A stretch of 64,000 bases of DNA, taken from Modestobacter sp. VKM Ac-2984 (GTDB taxonomy: Bacteria > Actinomycetota > Actinomycetes > Mycobacteriales > Geodermatophilaceae). Under the pieces are notes generated by a model that was given only the letters and a program-made list of their open reading frames with translations, did no database searches and had not been told where the DNA came from. Positions 33,407 to 41,650 of this stretch are shown piece by piece. Made by a program: the position numbers and the translations under genes. The stretch's first letter is position 1. Each line of letters starts with the position of its first letter. Where the stretch lies: contig NZ_JAPVBJ010000007.1 in assembly GCF_026967985.1 (NCBI RefSeq), positions 124,001 through 188,000 of the forward strand, read 5' to 3'.

Positions 33407-34021
33407 TCACCACTCGATCCCCCGTTGGCCCTTCTGGCCGGCGTCCATCGGGTGCTTGACCTTGGTCATCTCCACGACCAGGTCGGCGGCCTCGATCAGC
33501 GCCGGCGGGGCGTCGCGCCCGGTGATGACGACGTGCTGGTTGCCCGGCCGGTTCGTCAGGGTCTCCACGACGTCCTCGACGTCCACCCAGCCCCACTTCA
33601 GCGGGTAGGTGAACTCGTCGAGCACGTAGAACCGGTGCGCCTCGGCGGCCAGGTCGCGCTTGATCTGCGCCCAGCCCTCGGCGGCGTCACCGGCGTGGTC
33701 GGTCTCGGTGCCGGCCCGGCGTGACCACGACCAGCCCGAGCCCATCTTGTGCCAGACCACCGGGCCGCCCTGCCCGGTCGTCGCATGGACCTCGCCCAGG
33801 GCGGTCAGCGCGTTCTCCTCGCCGACCTTCCACTTGGCGCTCTTGACGAACTGGTAGACCGCGATCGACCAGCCCTGGTTCCACGCCCGCATCGCCATCC
33901 CGAAGGCGGCGGTGGACTTGCCCTTCATCTCGCCGGTGTGCACCGCGAGCAGCGGCCTGTTGCGGCGCTGCCGGGTGGTCAGCCCGTCGACCGGGACCGC
34001 GGTGACCTGTCCCTGGGGCAC
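33407..34021 (-). CDS. cobO: Cob(I)yrinic acid a,c-diamide adenosyltransferase
   Basis: 204-residue CobA/CobO-type enzyme that transfers the adenosyl group of ATP to cob(I)yrinate diamide. The P-loop LLAVHTGEMKGKSTAAFGMA (near 25) is diagnostic. AWNQGWSIAVYQFVKSAKWK, EFTYPLKWGWVDVEDV and the C-terminal MTKVKHPMDAGQKGQRGIEW are all conserved. GTG 34021 has GAGGAGG 4 bases upstream, supplied by the repeat element. It follows the chelatase gene directly. Confidence 0.95.
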   Translation of the reverse strand: MPQGQVTAVPVDGLTTRQRRNRPLLAVHTGEMKGKSTAAFGMAMRAWNQGWSIAVYQFVKSAKWKVGEENALTALGEVHATTGQGGPVVWHKMGSGWSWSRRAGTETDHAGDAAEGWAQIKRDLAAEAHRFYVLDEFTYPLKWGWVDVEDVVETLTNRPGNQHVVITGRDAPPALIEAADLVVEMTKVKHPMDAGQKGQRGIEW

Positions 34022-34024
34022 TAG

Positions 34025-34094
34025 TCCTCCTCGCTGGCGCGCGTCGGCCGACTGCCTGGCACTGTGCTCATCGGTGAGCTCGCGAGCTCGCTCA
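34025..34094 (-). repeat. Dispersed intergenic repeat, copy 2 (chelatase-cobO)
   Basis: On the minus strand it starts TGAGCGAGCTCGCGAGCTC just past the chelatase stop TAG and ends GCGCCAGCGAGGAGG, the Shine-Dalgarno of cobO. Same ends and same placement as the copy at 30010-30082. Confidence 0.75.
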
Positions 34095-36188
34095 CTAGGC
34101 CGCCTCTCGCACCGTGCGGACCAGCGACTCCGCGCCCAGCTCCTCGAGCCGCATCGTCTGCGCGCCGAGTGCCGTGCCCAGTGATGCCGCCAGGCCCAGC
34201 CGCACCGGCCCGGACTCGCAGTCGACGACGACGCTCGCCGCCCCGGTCGCGGCCAGCAGCCCGGCGGCCCGGCGGGCGTCGGAGAGGTGGTCGCCGCCGC
34301 GCGGCCCGGTCGCCCGGCCGTCGGTGACGACGACGAGCAACGGACGGCGCTGCGGATCACGGACCCGTTCCAGCCGCAGCGTCTCGTGCGCCCGCAGCAG
34401 CCCGGCGGCCAGCGGGGTGCGGCCGCCGGTGGGCAGGCTGGTCAGCCGGGCGGCGGCCGCCTCCACCGACCAGGTCGGCGGCAGGGTGAGCTCGGCGTCG
34501 CCGCCGCGGAAGGTGATCAGGCCGACCTTGTCCCGGCGCTGGTAGGCGTCCATCAGCAACGAGAGGACGGCGCCCTTCACCGCGGCCATCCGCGAGCGGG
34601 CGCCCATCGAGCCGCTGGCGTCGACGACGAAGAGGACCAGGTTGCCCTCGCGGCCCTCCAGGGTCGCCTGACGCAGGTCGTCGCGCTCGATCCGCAGGCC
34701 GGTGCCGGTACGCCCGCGGGCCCGCTGGTGGGGTGCGGCAGCGAGCACGGTGTCGACCAGGTGCAGCTTGGTGACGCTCCCCTCGGGACGGCGGGAGCCG
34801 ACCACCCGGCCGCGTTCGCTGCGCGCCTTCGACCGCCGGCCCGGCGCACCCGCACCGATGCCAGGCACCTCCAGCCGCTGCACCCGGAAGGCGGCGTCCG
34901 GGGCGACGGCGGCCTTCTCCGGTGCGGGCGCGGCGTCGGTGTGCCCGCCGCCCTCACCCCGCGGCGCCGTCGTCGGTCCCTGAGCCCCGCCGTCCGGGCC
35001 GGTGTCGTCGTCCGAGGGGCCAAGATCGCGACTCTGGCCCCCGGGGGTGCCGCCGTCGGTCGGGCCGCCGGGCGGGTCGTTGCCGTCTGGGCCGTCGTCC
35101 GTCGGGTCGTCGTCCGTCGGGTCGCCGTCGGTCGGGTCGCTGCCCTCGGGTGGGGTGGGGTCGTCGTCCGGCGGGGAGTCGGGGCGGGAGTCCTCCAGCG
35201 CCTGGTCCAGGGTCTCGTCGTCCAGGCCGGGGGCGTCGAAGGGGTTGCGCCGGCGGCGGTGCGGCAGGGCCAGCCGGGCGGCGACCCGGACGTCGTCCTC
35301 GGTGACGTCGGTGCGCCCGCACCAGGCCGCGTGCGCGATCGCGGCGCGGGCGGTGACCAGGTCGGCGCGCAGGCCGTCGACGTCGAAGGCGGCGCAGACG
35401 CTGGTGACCTGGCGCAGCGCGGCGTCGCTCAGCACCACCCGGGGCAGCAGCGCGCGGGCGGCGGCGATCTGGTCGGCCAGCTCGCGCTCGGACGCGGCCC
35501 AGGCGGCGGCGAAGCCGGCCGGGTCGGCGTCGTAGCCGAAGCGGCGGCGGACCACCTCCGCGCGCAGGTCGGCGTCCCGGGGTGCGGCCACCTCGACGGT
35601 GAGCCCGAACCGGTCCAGCAGCTGGGGGCGGAGCTCGCCCTCCTCCGGGTTCATGGTGCCGACCAGCAGGAAGCGGGCGGCGTGCCGCACCGAGACGCCC
35701 TCGCGCTCCACGTAGGCCCGGCCCAGGGCGGCGGCGTCCAGCAGCAGGTCGACCAGGTGGTCGTGCAGCAGGTTGACCTCGTCGACGTACAGGACGCCGC
35801 GGTGCGCCCCGGCCAGCAGCCCGGGCTCGAAGGACTTCACACCCTCGGTCAGCGCCCGCTCCAGGTCCAACGAGCCGACCAGCCGGTCCTCCGAGGCGCC
35901 GACCGGCAGCTCGACCAGCTTGGCCGGGCGGGTGACCGGGCGGTCGTCGGCGGAGTGCGGGCCGTCCGGGCACTCCGGGTCGGGGGCGGCGGGGTCGCAG
36001 GCGAAGCGGCAGCCGGCGACGACGTCGACCGGGGGCAGGACGGCGGCCAAGGCGCGCACCGTCGTCGACTTCGCCGTGCCCTTCTCGCCGCGCACCAGCA
36101 CCCCGCCGACAGCGGGGGAGACGGCGTTGAGCAGCAGTGCCAGTCGCATGTCGTCCATGCCGACGACGGCGCCGAAGGGATAGGTCAT
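34095..36188 (-). CDS. Magnesium chelatase-like BchI-BchD fusion, probable cobaltochelatase partner (Rv2850c-like)
   Basis: 697 residues. The N-terminal AAA+ part (about 1-325) has Walker A RGEKGTAKSTTVR near 33, a Cys-containing loop AGCRFACDPAAPDPECPDGP, LYVDEVNLLHDHLVDLLLDA and GTMNPEEGELRPQLLDRFGL. A Pro/Asp/Gly-rich linker runs about 340-450. The C-terminal von Willebrand domain has the metal site VDASGSMGARSRM near 535 and VVTDGRATGPRGGD near 630. Together they resemble the CobS/CobT-type partners of CobN; cobN is not in this window. First gene after the cobalamin riboswitch. Confidence 0.88.
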   Translation of the reverse strand: MTYPFGAVVGMDDMRLALLLNAVSPAVGGVLVRGEKGTAKSTTVRALAAVLPPVDVVAGCRFACDPAAPDPECPDGPHSADDRPVTRPAKLVELPVGASEDRLVGSLDLERALTEGVKSFEPGLLAGAHRGVLYVDEVNLLHDHLVDLLLDAAALGRAYVEREGVSVRHAARFLLVGTMNPEEGELRPQLLDRFGLTVEVAAPRDADLRAEVVRRRFGYDADPAGFAAAWAASERELADQIAAARALLPRVVLSDAALRQVTSVCAAFDVDGLRADLVTARAAIAHAAWCGRTDVTEDDVRVAARLALPHRRRRNPFDAPGLDDETLDQALEDSRPDSPPDDDPTPPEGSDPTDGDPTDDDPTDDGPDGNDPPGGPTDGGTPGGQSRDLGPSDDDTGPDGGAQGPTTAPRGEGGGHTDAAPAPEKAAVAPDAAFRVQRLEVPGIGAGAPGRRSKARSERGRVVGSRRPEGSVTKLHLVDTVLAAAPHQRARGRTGTGLRIERDDLRQATLEGREGNLVLFVVDASGSMGARSRMAAVKGAVLSLLMDAYQRRDKVGLITFRGGDAELTLPPTWSVEAAAARLTSLPTGGRTPLAAGLLRAHETLRLERVRDPQRRPLLVVVTDGRATGPRGGDHLSDARRAAGLLAATGAASVVVDCESGPVRLGLAASLGTALGAQTMRLEELGAESLVRTVREAA

Positions 36189-36239
36189 GAAGAGACCACA
36201 GGTCCTCTCCCCGGGTGTCCACGCCCGGAGGTGGCAGGA

Positions 36240-36375
36240 AGCGACGGCGGGAGTTCCTGACTCCCCGGCCGGGACCGGGTCACAGTGGCGGGACCGCGCC
36301 GGAGTTCCACCGGGCTTCCTCCACTGCCGTCGCAGTTGGAGCGCCATTCGACCACGCGCACCCCCGGCAGGGACA
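36240..36375 (-). ncRNA. Cobalamin riboswitch controlling the cob operon
   Basis: Minus-strand leader of the chelatase gene. It contains GGAAGCCCGGTGGAA (36319-36305), then CCGG and the B12 box CCCGCCACTGTGA (36292-36280), followed by the paired GGAGTCAGGAACTCC region (36264-36250). Order, spacing and the CCGCCACTGT core fit the cobalamin aptamer. The start codon lies about 55 bases downstream. Ends are approximate. Bound adenosylcobalamin would be expected to repress the operon. Confidence 0.88.
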
Positions 36376-36424
36376 GGGGCGTGTCTCTTGACGAAGTGGA
36401 AAGTGGTGCGGCACTCTTTCCGGC

Positions 36425-36871
36425 ATGGAAAGCGACGGGATCGACCGGGGGGACGCCGCCGCCCAGCTGGTCGCCCTGCAGGCCGACCGGGCGGCGCTGG
36501 CTGATCGCGTGATGCAGCCCTGGTGGCACGACGTGGCGTCGGGGCTGCTGCTCTTCGGCTTCCTCGCCTCCTCCGTGATCGAGACCTCCTGGGTGCGCGC
36601 GGTGGCGGTGCTCGTCTTCGCGCTGGGCCTCTGCGCGTTGGCGTGGAGCTACCAGTGGCGCACCGGCGTCTGGGTGTACCCGGACAGCAAGGCCTGGCTC
36701 ACCTGGGTGCCGCTGGCCCTGGTCGTCTCGGTGCCGGCGATGGTGCTGGCGGAGGACCACGGCCAGCGGTGGGCGATGCCGGTCGCCGGCGCCGTCCTCG
36801 GCCTCGCGCTCGCGCTGCTGAGCCGCTGGTGGACCCGTCGTTGGATCGCCGAGCTCCGGGGCGAGCTGTGA
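36425..36871 (+). CDS. Membrane protein, paralog 1 of 3
   Basis: 148 residues. A short acidic leader, then ALQADRAALADRVMQPWWHD shared with the next two genes. Four hydrophobic segments (about 38-55, 58-75, 96-112, 118-136) and a basic end with LSRWWTRRWIAELRGEL. ATG 36425 has CACTCT 7 bases upstream. Its TGA overlaps the GTG of paralog 2. No family name can be given with confidence; the layout suggests a small integral membrane protein co-produced with its paralogs. Confidence 0.85.
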   Translation: MESDGIDRGDAAAQLVALQADRAALADRVMQPWWHDVASGLLLFGFLASSVIETSWVRAVAVLVFALGLCALAWSYQWRTGVWVYPDSKAWLTWVPLALVVSVPAMVLAEDHGQRWAMPVAGAVLGLALALLSRWWTRRWIAELRGEL

Positions 36872-37350
36872 CCGGCGGCGAGTCCCGGGCGGAGGGACCG
36901 GCGGCCGACCGAGAGGCGGCGGCCGCACAGCTCGCGGCGCTGCGGTCGGACCGGGCTGCGCTGGCCGCCCGGGCGATGCAGCCGTGGTGGTACGACGTGA
37001 CACTCGGACTGCTCACCTTCGGGGTGCTGGCCCAGTCCTCGCTGGACTGGGCTTGGCTCTCGACGCTGTCGTGGTTCGCCTTCCTCGGGGGCTGCCTGGG
37101 GCTGATGACCTGGTACCGGCGGCACGCCGGCTTCCAGGTCGGCAGCCTGCGGTCCGGCCGGACGCAGCGGGCGCTGTGGATGTGGCTGGCGGTCGCCGTC
37201 GTGGTGTTCCTCGGGGCCATCTGGCTGCAGAACGTGCAGGAGATGCCCGGGGCCATGGTCGTCGCCGGCGCCGTGCTCGGCGTCGGTGCCGCGGTGACCA
37301 GCCGCTGGTGGACCCGGCTGTACGTCGCCGAGCTGCGGGGCGAGTGGTGA
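36868..37350 (+). CDS. Membrane protein, paralog 2 of 3
   Basis: 160 residues. Leader of about 25 residues, then ALRSDRAALAARAMQPWWYD, four membrane segments, and SRWWTRLYVAELRGEW at the end. Start GTG overlaps the stop of paralog 1, and its stop overlaps the start of paralog 3. The repeated core Asp-Arg-x3-Ala-x-Arg-x-Met-Gln-Pro-Trp-Trp near the first membrane segment is the best diagnostic for the set. Function unknown. Confidence 0.85.
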   Translation: MTGGESRAEGPAADREAAAAQLAALRSDRAALAARAMQPWWYDVTLGLLTFGVLAQSSLDWAWLSTLSWFAFLGGCLGLMTWYRRHAGFQVGSLRSGRTQRALWMWLAVAVVVFLGAIWLQNVQEMPGAMVVAGAVLGVGAAVTSRWWTRLYVAELRGEW

Positions 37351-37841
37351 CGGGGCCGATGCCCGCAGAGGGGGAGGCGGTGACCGACCCGCAGGTGGCG
37401 GCCGCGCAGCTCGCCGCGCTGCAGGCGGACCGGTCCGCGGTGGCCGACCGCCTGATGCAGCCGTGGTGGTACGACGTCGCTCTGGCACTGCTCCTGTTCG
37501 GCTTCTTCAGCAGCTACTCGTCTCACAGCATCTGGGTGATCGCGGTTGCGGTGGTGCTCTTCTTCGCCGGCACCGCGGGCCTGGTGGCGGCGTACCGGCG
37601 GATCACCGGGGTCTGGTGGGACGCCCGGAGGGTGGGGCCGGTCCAGGAACGAGTCCAGCGGGCCATGAGCCGGTGGATGATCGGCTACTTCGTGCTGTTC
37701 GCCCTCGGTGCCGCGGCCGAGTTCCTGCTCGACCTGCGTGGCGCGATGGCCGTGGCGGGGGCGTTGCTGGGGGTCTCGGCGGGGCTGCTCAGCCGATGGG
37801 TGACCCGGATCTACGTCGCTGGCCTGCGGGCCGCGCGGTGA
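37347..37841 (+). CDS. Membrane protein, paralog 3 of 3
   Basis: 164 residues. ALQADRSAVADRLMQPWWYD then four membrane segments and SRWVTRIYVAGLRAAR at the end. It diverges more than the first two in the second half (for example ARRVGPVQERVQRAMSRWM in the loop). GTGA overlaps join it to paralog 2 and to the winged-helix regulator. Function unknown. Confidence 0.85.
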   Translation: MTGPMPAEGEAVTDPQVAAAQLAALQADRSAVADRLMQPWWYDVALALLLFGFFSSYSSHSIWVIAVAVVLFFAGTAGLVAAYRRITGVWWDARRVGPVQERVQRAMSRWMIGYFVLFALGAAAEFLLDLRGAMAVAGALLGVSAGLLSRWVTRIYVAGLRAAR

Positions 37842-38131
37842 CCGCGGTCGAGCCGCGGTTCGACGCGGTCGTGCACGCCCCACCGCGGCTGCAGATCTGC
37901 GGGCTGCTGGCCGTGGTCGACACGATGGAGTTCGCCGCCGTCCGGGACGCGGTCTCGGTGAGCGACTCGGTCCTCTCCAAGCACGTCAAGCAGCTGGAGG
38001 AGGCCGGCTACGTGCAGGTGCGGAAGGCGACGATCGCCTCCCGCCAGCGCACCAGCCTGGCGCTCACCAAGGCGGGGCGGGCGGCGTTCGACGCCCACGT
38101 CGCCGAGCTGCGCCGCATCGCCGGCCTCTGA
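37838..38131 (+). CDS. Winged-helix DNA-binding protein
   Basis: 97-residue MarR/PadR-like winged helix of the short 'transcriptional regulator' type. PRLQICGLLAVVDTMEFAAV is helix 1-2, VSDSVLSKHVKQLEEAGYVQ the recognition helix, and ATIASRQRTSLALTKAGRAAF the wing. GTG overlaps the stop of the third membrane paralog, so the regulator is made in step with the three membrane proteins and may control their shared promoter. Confidence 0.9.
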   Translation: MTAVEPRFDAVVHAPPRLQICGLLAVVDTMEFAAVRDAVSVSDSVLSKHVKQLEEAGYVQVRKATIASRQRTSLALTKAGRAAFDAHVAELRRIAGL

Positions 38132-38205
38132 GGGAGGACCCACCGCCACGAGCTCAGTCGGGCCTCGGGAAGGGGGAGCCGAGGAGGTCGGGCAGAGTGC
38201 CCGGC

Positions 38206-39264
38206 GTGGCACGAGGGCGGCGGTTGCTCGACTGGGGTGCGGTCCTCCTCGTCGGGATAGGCGCCACCCTGGCGCTCGACCTCCTCGCCGTGCCCTCCGC
38301 CGCGCTGTTCGGCGGCCTGGTGGCCGGGCTGGGGCGGGCGTTGCTCGGCTCGACACCGCTGGCGCTCCCACGCCCGGCCGGCACCGGCGCGCAGGCGGTC
38401 ATCGGGGTCTCGATCGGCGCGCTGATCCAGGCTGACACCCTGCGCACGGTCGCCGAGCACTGGCTGCCGGTGCTGCTGATCACGGTCGCCACCCTGGGCG
38501 TCAGCCTCCTCGCCGGGCAGCTGATGCGGTTGCAGCCCGGCATCAGCCCGGTCACCGGCGCGTTCGCGATGATCGCCGGCGGCGCCTCGGGGATCACCGC
38601 GATGGCGCGGGACCTGGGCGCCGACGCGCAGGTGGTCGCCGTCCTGCAGTACCTGCGGGTGCTGCTCATCGTGACCGCGATGCCGATCGTGGCCACCACC
38701 GTCTACGGCGCCTCGGGTGGCGGAGCGGTGGCGCCGGCCGACGACGGCCCCGGCTGGCCGGCCGGGCTGCTGTTCACCGTGGTCTGCGTGGTCATCGGGG
38801 TGCTGCTCGGCCGGGTGAGCCGGTTGCCGGTGGGTGCGCTGCTCGGGCCGCTGACGGTGGCCGCCGTCCTGGACGTCACCGGGCTGTCGCAGGGGGCCAC
38901 CGTGCCCCCGCTGGTGGAGGCGGTCGGCTTCCTGGCGATCGGGCTGCAGGTGGGCCTCGGCTTCACCCGGGCGAACCTGCGGCTGGTCGGCCGGGCGCTG
39001 CCCCTGGCCGTCGTGCTCATCGTCGGTGCGGTCGCGGCCTGCGCCGGACTCGGGGTCCTGCTGTCCCGGACCGCCGGGGTGAGCGCGCTCGACGGCTACC
39101 TGGCCACCACGCCGGGCGGGCTCTACGCGGTGCTGGCCACGGCGACCGGCAGCGGCGCCGACGCGACGTTCGTGCTCGCGGTCCAGGTGCTGCGACTGTT
39201 CGTGATGCTCTTCTCCGCCCCGCTGCTGGCCCGCTGGCTGGGCCGGGGGCAGCAGCCGGCCTGA
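38206..39264 (+). CDS. AbrB family transporter
   Basis: 352-residue membrane protein of the AbrB/PF05145 family, two duplicated halves of about five segments each. GAQAVIGVSIGALIQ near 63 and AIGLQVGLGFTRANLRLVGR near 245 are the paired internal motifs; TPGGLYAVLATATGSGADATFV near 300 is conserved. GTG 38206 has CAGAGT 7 bases upstream; GTG 38197 would add three residues. Substrate unknown. Confidence 0.88.
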   Translation: MARGRRLLDWGAVLLVGIGATLALDLLAVPSAALFGGLVAGLGRALLGSTPLALPRPAGTGAQAVIGVSIGALIQADTLRTVAEHWLPVLLITVATLGVSLLAGQLMRLQPGISPVTGAFAMIAGGASGITAMARDLGADAQVVAVLQYLRVLLIVTAMPIVATTVYGASGGGAVAPADDGPGWPAGLLFTVVCVVIGVLLGRVSRLPVGALLGPLTVAAVLDVTGLSQGATVPPLVEAVGFLAIGLQVGLGFTRANLRLVGRALPLAVVLIVGAVAACAGLGVLLSRTAGVSALDGYLATTPGGLYAVLATATGSGADATFVLAVQVLRLFVMLFSAPLLARWLGRGQQPA

Positions 39265-39276
39265 CGGCCCCGGCGG

Positions 39277-39295
39277 TGCCGATCCACGATCGGCA
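39277..39295 (+). terminator. Short hairpin after AbrB gene
   Basis: TGCCGATC and GATCGGCA pair (8 bp) around CAC, 12 bases past the AbrB stop and 36 before the next start. Confidence 0.5.
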
Positions 39296-39330
39296 TGTGT
39301 CAGGCGGCGCTGCCGTGGCATCACCTGGAC

Positions 39331-40449
39331 ATGGCAGCTGACGACCCCCGATCCGACTTCGGACCCCGATCGGACCTCGGACCTGGGTCAGACCCCGCGC
39401 CCCGATCCGGCCTGGAGGGCCGGGCGGCCCCCGCCTGGCTGGTGCGCAGCGCCGCCGTCGGCGGGCGGCTGCTGGTGCTCGCCGTCCTCGCCTGGCTGCT
39501 CGCCGGCCTGGCCGTGAAGCTCACCCTGGTGCTCGTCGCCGTGCTGACCGCACTGCTGCTCGCCGGGGTGGCGGCACCGGCGGTGCGCTGGGCGAGCAGC
39601 AGAGGCGTGCCACGGTGGGTCTCCGCCGGCGCGGCCGTGTTGCTGCTCCTGGTGCTGCTGGTCGGCGCGGGGCTCGGCCTGGCCGCCCGCATCGCCTCCC
39701 AGCTGCCCCAGCTCCGCGACGCCCTGGACCGGGTCTCCACCCAGCTCTCCGAGCGGTTCGGCGTCTCGATGCCCTCCCTCGGCGACCTGATGGGCGGCGG
39801 GGGGCAGGGCGGCTCCGGCGTCACCGAGCTGATCGGGCCGGCCCGGACCCTCCTCGAGATCGTCCTCGGTGTCTTCCTCGCCCTCGCGCTGGCGTTCCTC
39901 TTCCTGACCAGCGGGCCGGGGATGTGGCGCTGGCTGGTCGACAAGTTCGGCGGCACGCTCCGGGAGGACGTCGACGCCGGCGGGCGGGCGGCGTGGGGCA
40001 CGGTCGGTGCCTACGTGCGGGGGCTGACGATCGTGGCCCTGTTCGATGCGGTCGGCATCGGGCTCGGTCTGCTGTTGCTCGGCGTCCCGCTGGCGCTGAC
40101 CCTCGCCGCACTGCAGTTCCTCGCCTCCTACATCCCCACCATCGGGGCCTTCGTCGCCGGCGCGGTCGCCGTCCTGGTCGCCTACGGCACCTCGGGGCTG
40201 GGCACCGCCGCGCTCGTGCTCGGGCTGGTCGTGCTCGTCCAGCAGCTCGGCAACGACGTGGTCGAGCCCTACGTGATGAAGAACCGGCTGCCGATCAACG
40301 CGGCGATGGTGCTGATCGCCGTGACGGCAGGTGGGCTGCTGTGGGGCCTGGCCGGTGCGCTGCTGTTCGTGCCGCTGCTCGCGGCGGTCTCCGCGGCCGG
40401 CCACGAGGTCTGGACCCGGCACGGATCACGCCCGATCGCCGGCGGTTGA
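39331..40449 (+). CDS. AI-2E family transporter
   Basis: 372 residues. A hydrophilic N-terminus carries imperfect repeats of the form (D/P)xSD(F/L)GP. Membrane segments at about 32-75, 100-120 (first half) and 180-345 (second half) match the AI-2E/PerM fold; IGAFVAGAVAVLVAYG near 270 and GNDVVEPYVMKNRLPINA near 310 are the family's strongest blocks. ATG 39331 chosen over an in-frame start 36 bases upstream which lies in the preceding hairpin. Possible exporter; substrate unknown. Confidence 0.9.
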   Translation: MAADDPRSDFGPRSDLGPGSDPAPRSGLEGRAAPAWLVRSAAVGGRLLVLAVLAWLLAGLAVKLTLVLVAVLTALLLAGVAAPAVRWASSRGVPRWVSAGAAVLLLLVLLVGAGLGLAARIASQLPQLRDALDRVSTQLSERFGVSMPSLGDLMGGGGQGGSGVTELIGPARTLLEIVLGVFLALALAFLFLTSGPGMWRWLVDKFGGTLREDVDAGGRAAWGTVGAYVRGLTIVALFDAVGIGLGLLLLGVPLALTLAALQFLASYIPTIGAFVAGAVAVLVAYGTSGLGTAALVLGLVVLVQQLGNDVVEPYVMKNRLPINAAMVLIAVTAGGLLWGLAGALLFVPLLAAVSAAGHEVWTRHGSRPIAGG

Positions 40450-40542
40450 CCGTCGCCGATGCGGGACGAACGGCTCCGCGGTGCCTACCCTGGTCGGGGC
40501 CGCCATCCGGCGCGGCACCGGCACCGAGCGAGGAGGACCGCG

Positions 40543-40803
40543 CTGTCCGAGGACGACACGACCGCCACCGGCACCGCCGAGGACCAGGCTGCCGTGCTGC
40601 TGTTCGTGGGCGGGCCGCTGGACGGCCGGGTGGAGGTCCGCGAGGCACGCCACGGTGAGCCGCTGCCGACGATCACCCACACCCACCTGCACGGCGGGCC
40701 GAAGGTGGTGCACCGGTACGACCTGCGGTCGCTGACCGACTCGGCCGGCGTCTACCACCTGCGACCCCGGACCTCACGGGACGGCGACGGCGCCACCGGC
40801 TGA
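40543..40803 (+). CDS. Small hypothetical protein, possible CTG start
   Basis: 86 residues: VLLFVGGPLDGRVEVREARH then HTHLHGGPKVVHRYDLRSL and a polar end. It resembles small actinobacterial proteins that share the GGPLDG motif, no function known. No ATG, GTG or TTG occurs near a ribosome site; CTG 40543 has GAGGAGG 6 bases upstream and a TACCCT promoter hexamer lies about 55 bases before it. The alternative ATG 40459 would place coding sequence across that promoter and add an Arg-rich stretch. Confidence 0.6.
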   Translation: MSEDDTTATGTAEDQAAVLLFVGGPLDGRVEVREARHGEPLPTITHTHLHGGPKVVHRYDLRSLTDSAGVYHLRPRTSRDGDGATG

Positions 40804-40813
40804 CGGTCCGCCG

Positions 40814-41419
40814 TCAGCCCCGCAGGCGCCGCACCTCGACGGCGACCTGGTCGAACCGGTCCCGGCCGAGCACAGCGCCCTCGCGCCGGACGTCGTCCGG
40901 GTCGATCCGCAGGACCCGGTCGATCCGCACCTCGCTGGCCCGACCCTGCCGGTCCCAGCCGCCGCTGCCCACGTCGACCCAGTGCCGGCCGTGCCGGGCC
41001 TCGTCGCCGGCATCCCGGTCGTGGTCCTTGCTGGTCAGCATGAGGCCGAGGAGGGCATCGCCGTCCCGCCCGACGACCAGCACCGGCCGGTCCTTGCCCC
41101 GACCGTCGCCCTCGTCGAACGGCACCCAGGTCCAGACGACCTCGCCCGGATCGGGACGGCCGTCGGCCCGTGGCGCGTAGTCCAGGTCCAGCGGGCCGGT
41201 GTAGTCGGTCGCCAGGTGGATGCGCCGCGGCGGCGCCGCGGGGGGCAGGGGAGCCCGTGCGGGGGGCGCCGAGCCGGGGGCGGCCCACTCGGGGAGGGAC
41301 GGCGACTGGGCGCCGGGACGCCTGCGCGTGCGGCTGCTCCGCCGGAGCCTCCGGCTGCCCTCCCGGACGACGACGCCCACCAGCTGCTCGAGTGCTCTCC
41401 GCCAGTTGCTGCCCGCCAC
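40814..41419 (-). CDS. PemK/MazF-like protein with N-terminal extension
   Basis: 201 residues. Residues about 1-85 are basic and Pro/Ala-rich; the PemK/MazF-like barrel covers about 90-200: GEVVWTWVPFDEG, KDRPVLVVGRDGDALLGLML and TSKDHDRD. The conserved RPVLV and TSK blocks fit. Single gene without an adjacent co-oriented antitoxin. GTG 41419 has TACCGT 7 bases upstream. RNase toxin activity is not established for stand-alone actinobacterial members. Confidence 0.8.
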   Translation of the reverse strand: MAGSNWRRALEQLVGVVVREGSRRLRRSSRTRRRPGAQSPSLPEWAAPGSAPPARAPLPPAAPPRRIHLATDYTGPLDLDYAPRADGRPDPGEVVWTWVPFDEGDGRGKDRPVLVVGRDGDALLGLMLTSKDHDRDAGDEARHGRHWVDVGSGGWDRQGRASEVRIDRVLRIDPDDVRREGAVLGRDRFDQVAVEVRRLRG

Positions 41420-41650
41420 CCTCGGCACGGTAGGCGATGGCCCCCGCGATGCGCCGGACGAGGACACGCCGGGCTGCGCGTCGGCGGTCCGGCGCGCGCG
41501 TCCCCAGGAGAACGACACGCATGTGATCCTCGTGACAGCTGGTGCGTGGAAGTCATCGAATTGGTCACGACATCAGATCGGTCGGGCTCTCCGGGGTCAC
41601 ACTCGTGGCGGCGGTCTGATCGCGGTCGCCACGGGGGAGAGGGTCGCGAG

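Noticed and set aside
30010-34094. The two repeat copies as ends of an insertion sequence
   Set aside because: They lie 4 kb apart in the same orientation and flank normal cobalamin genes; no transposase is encoded between them.
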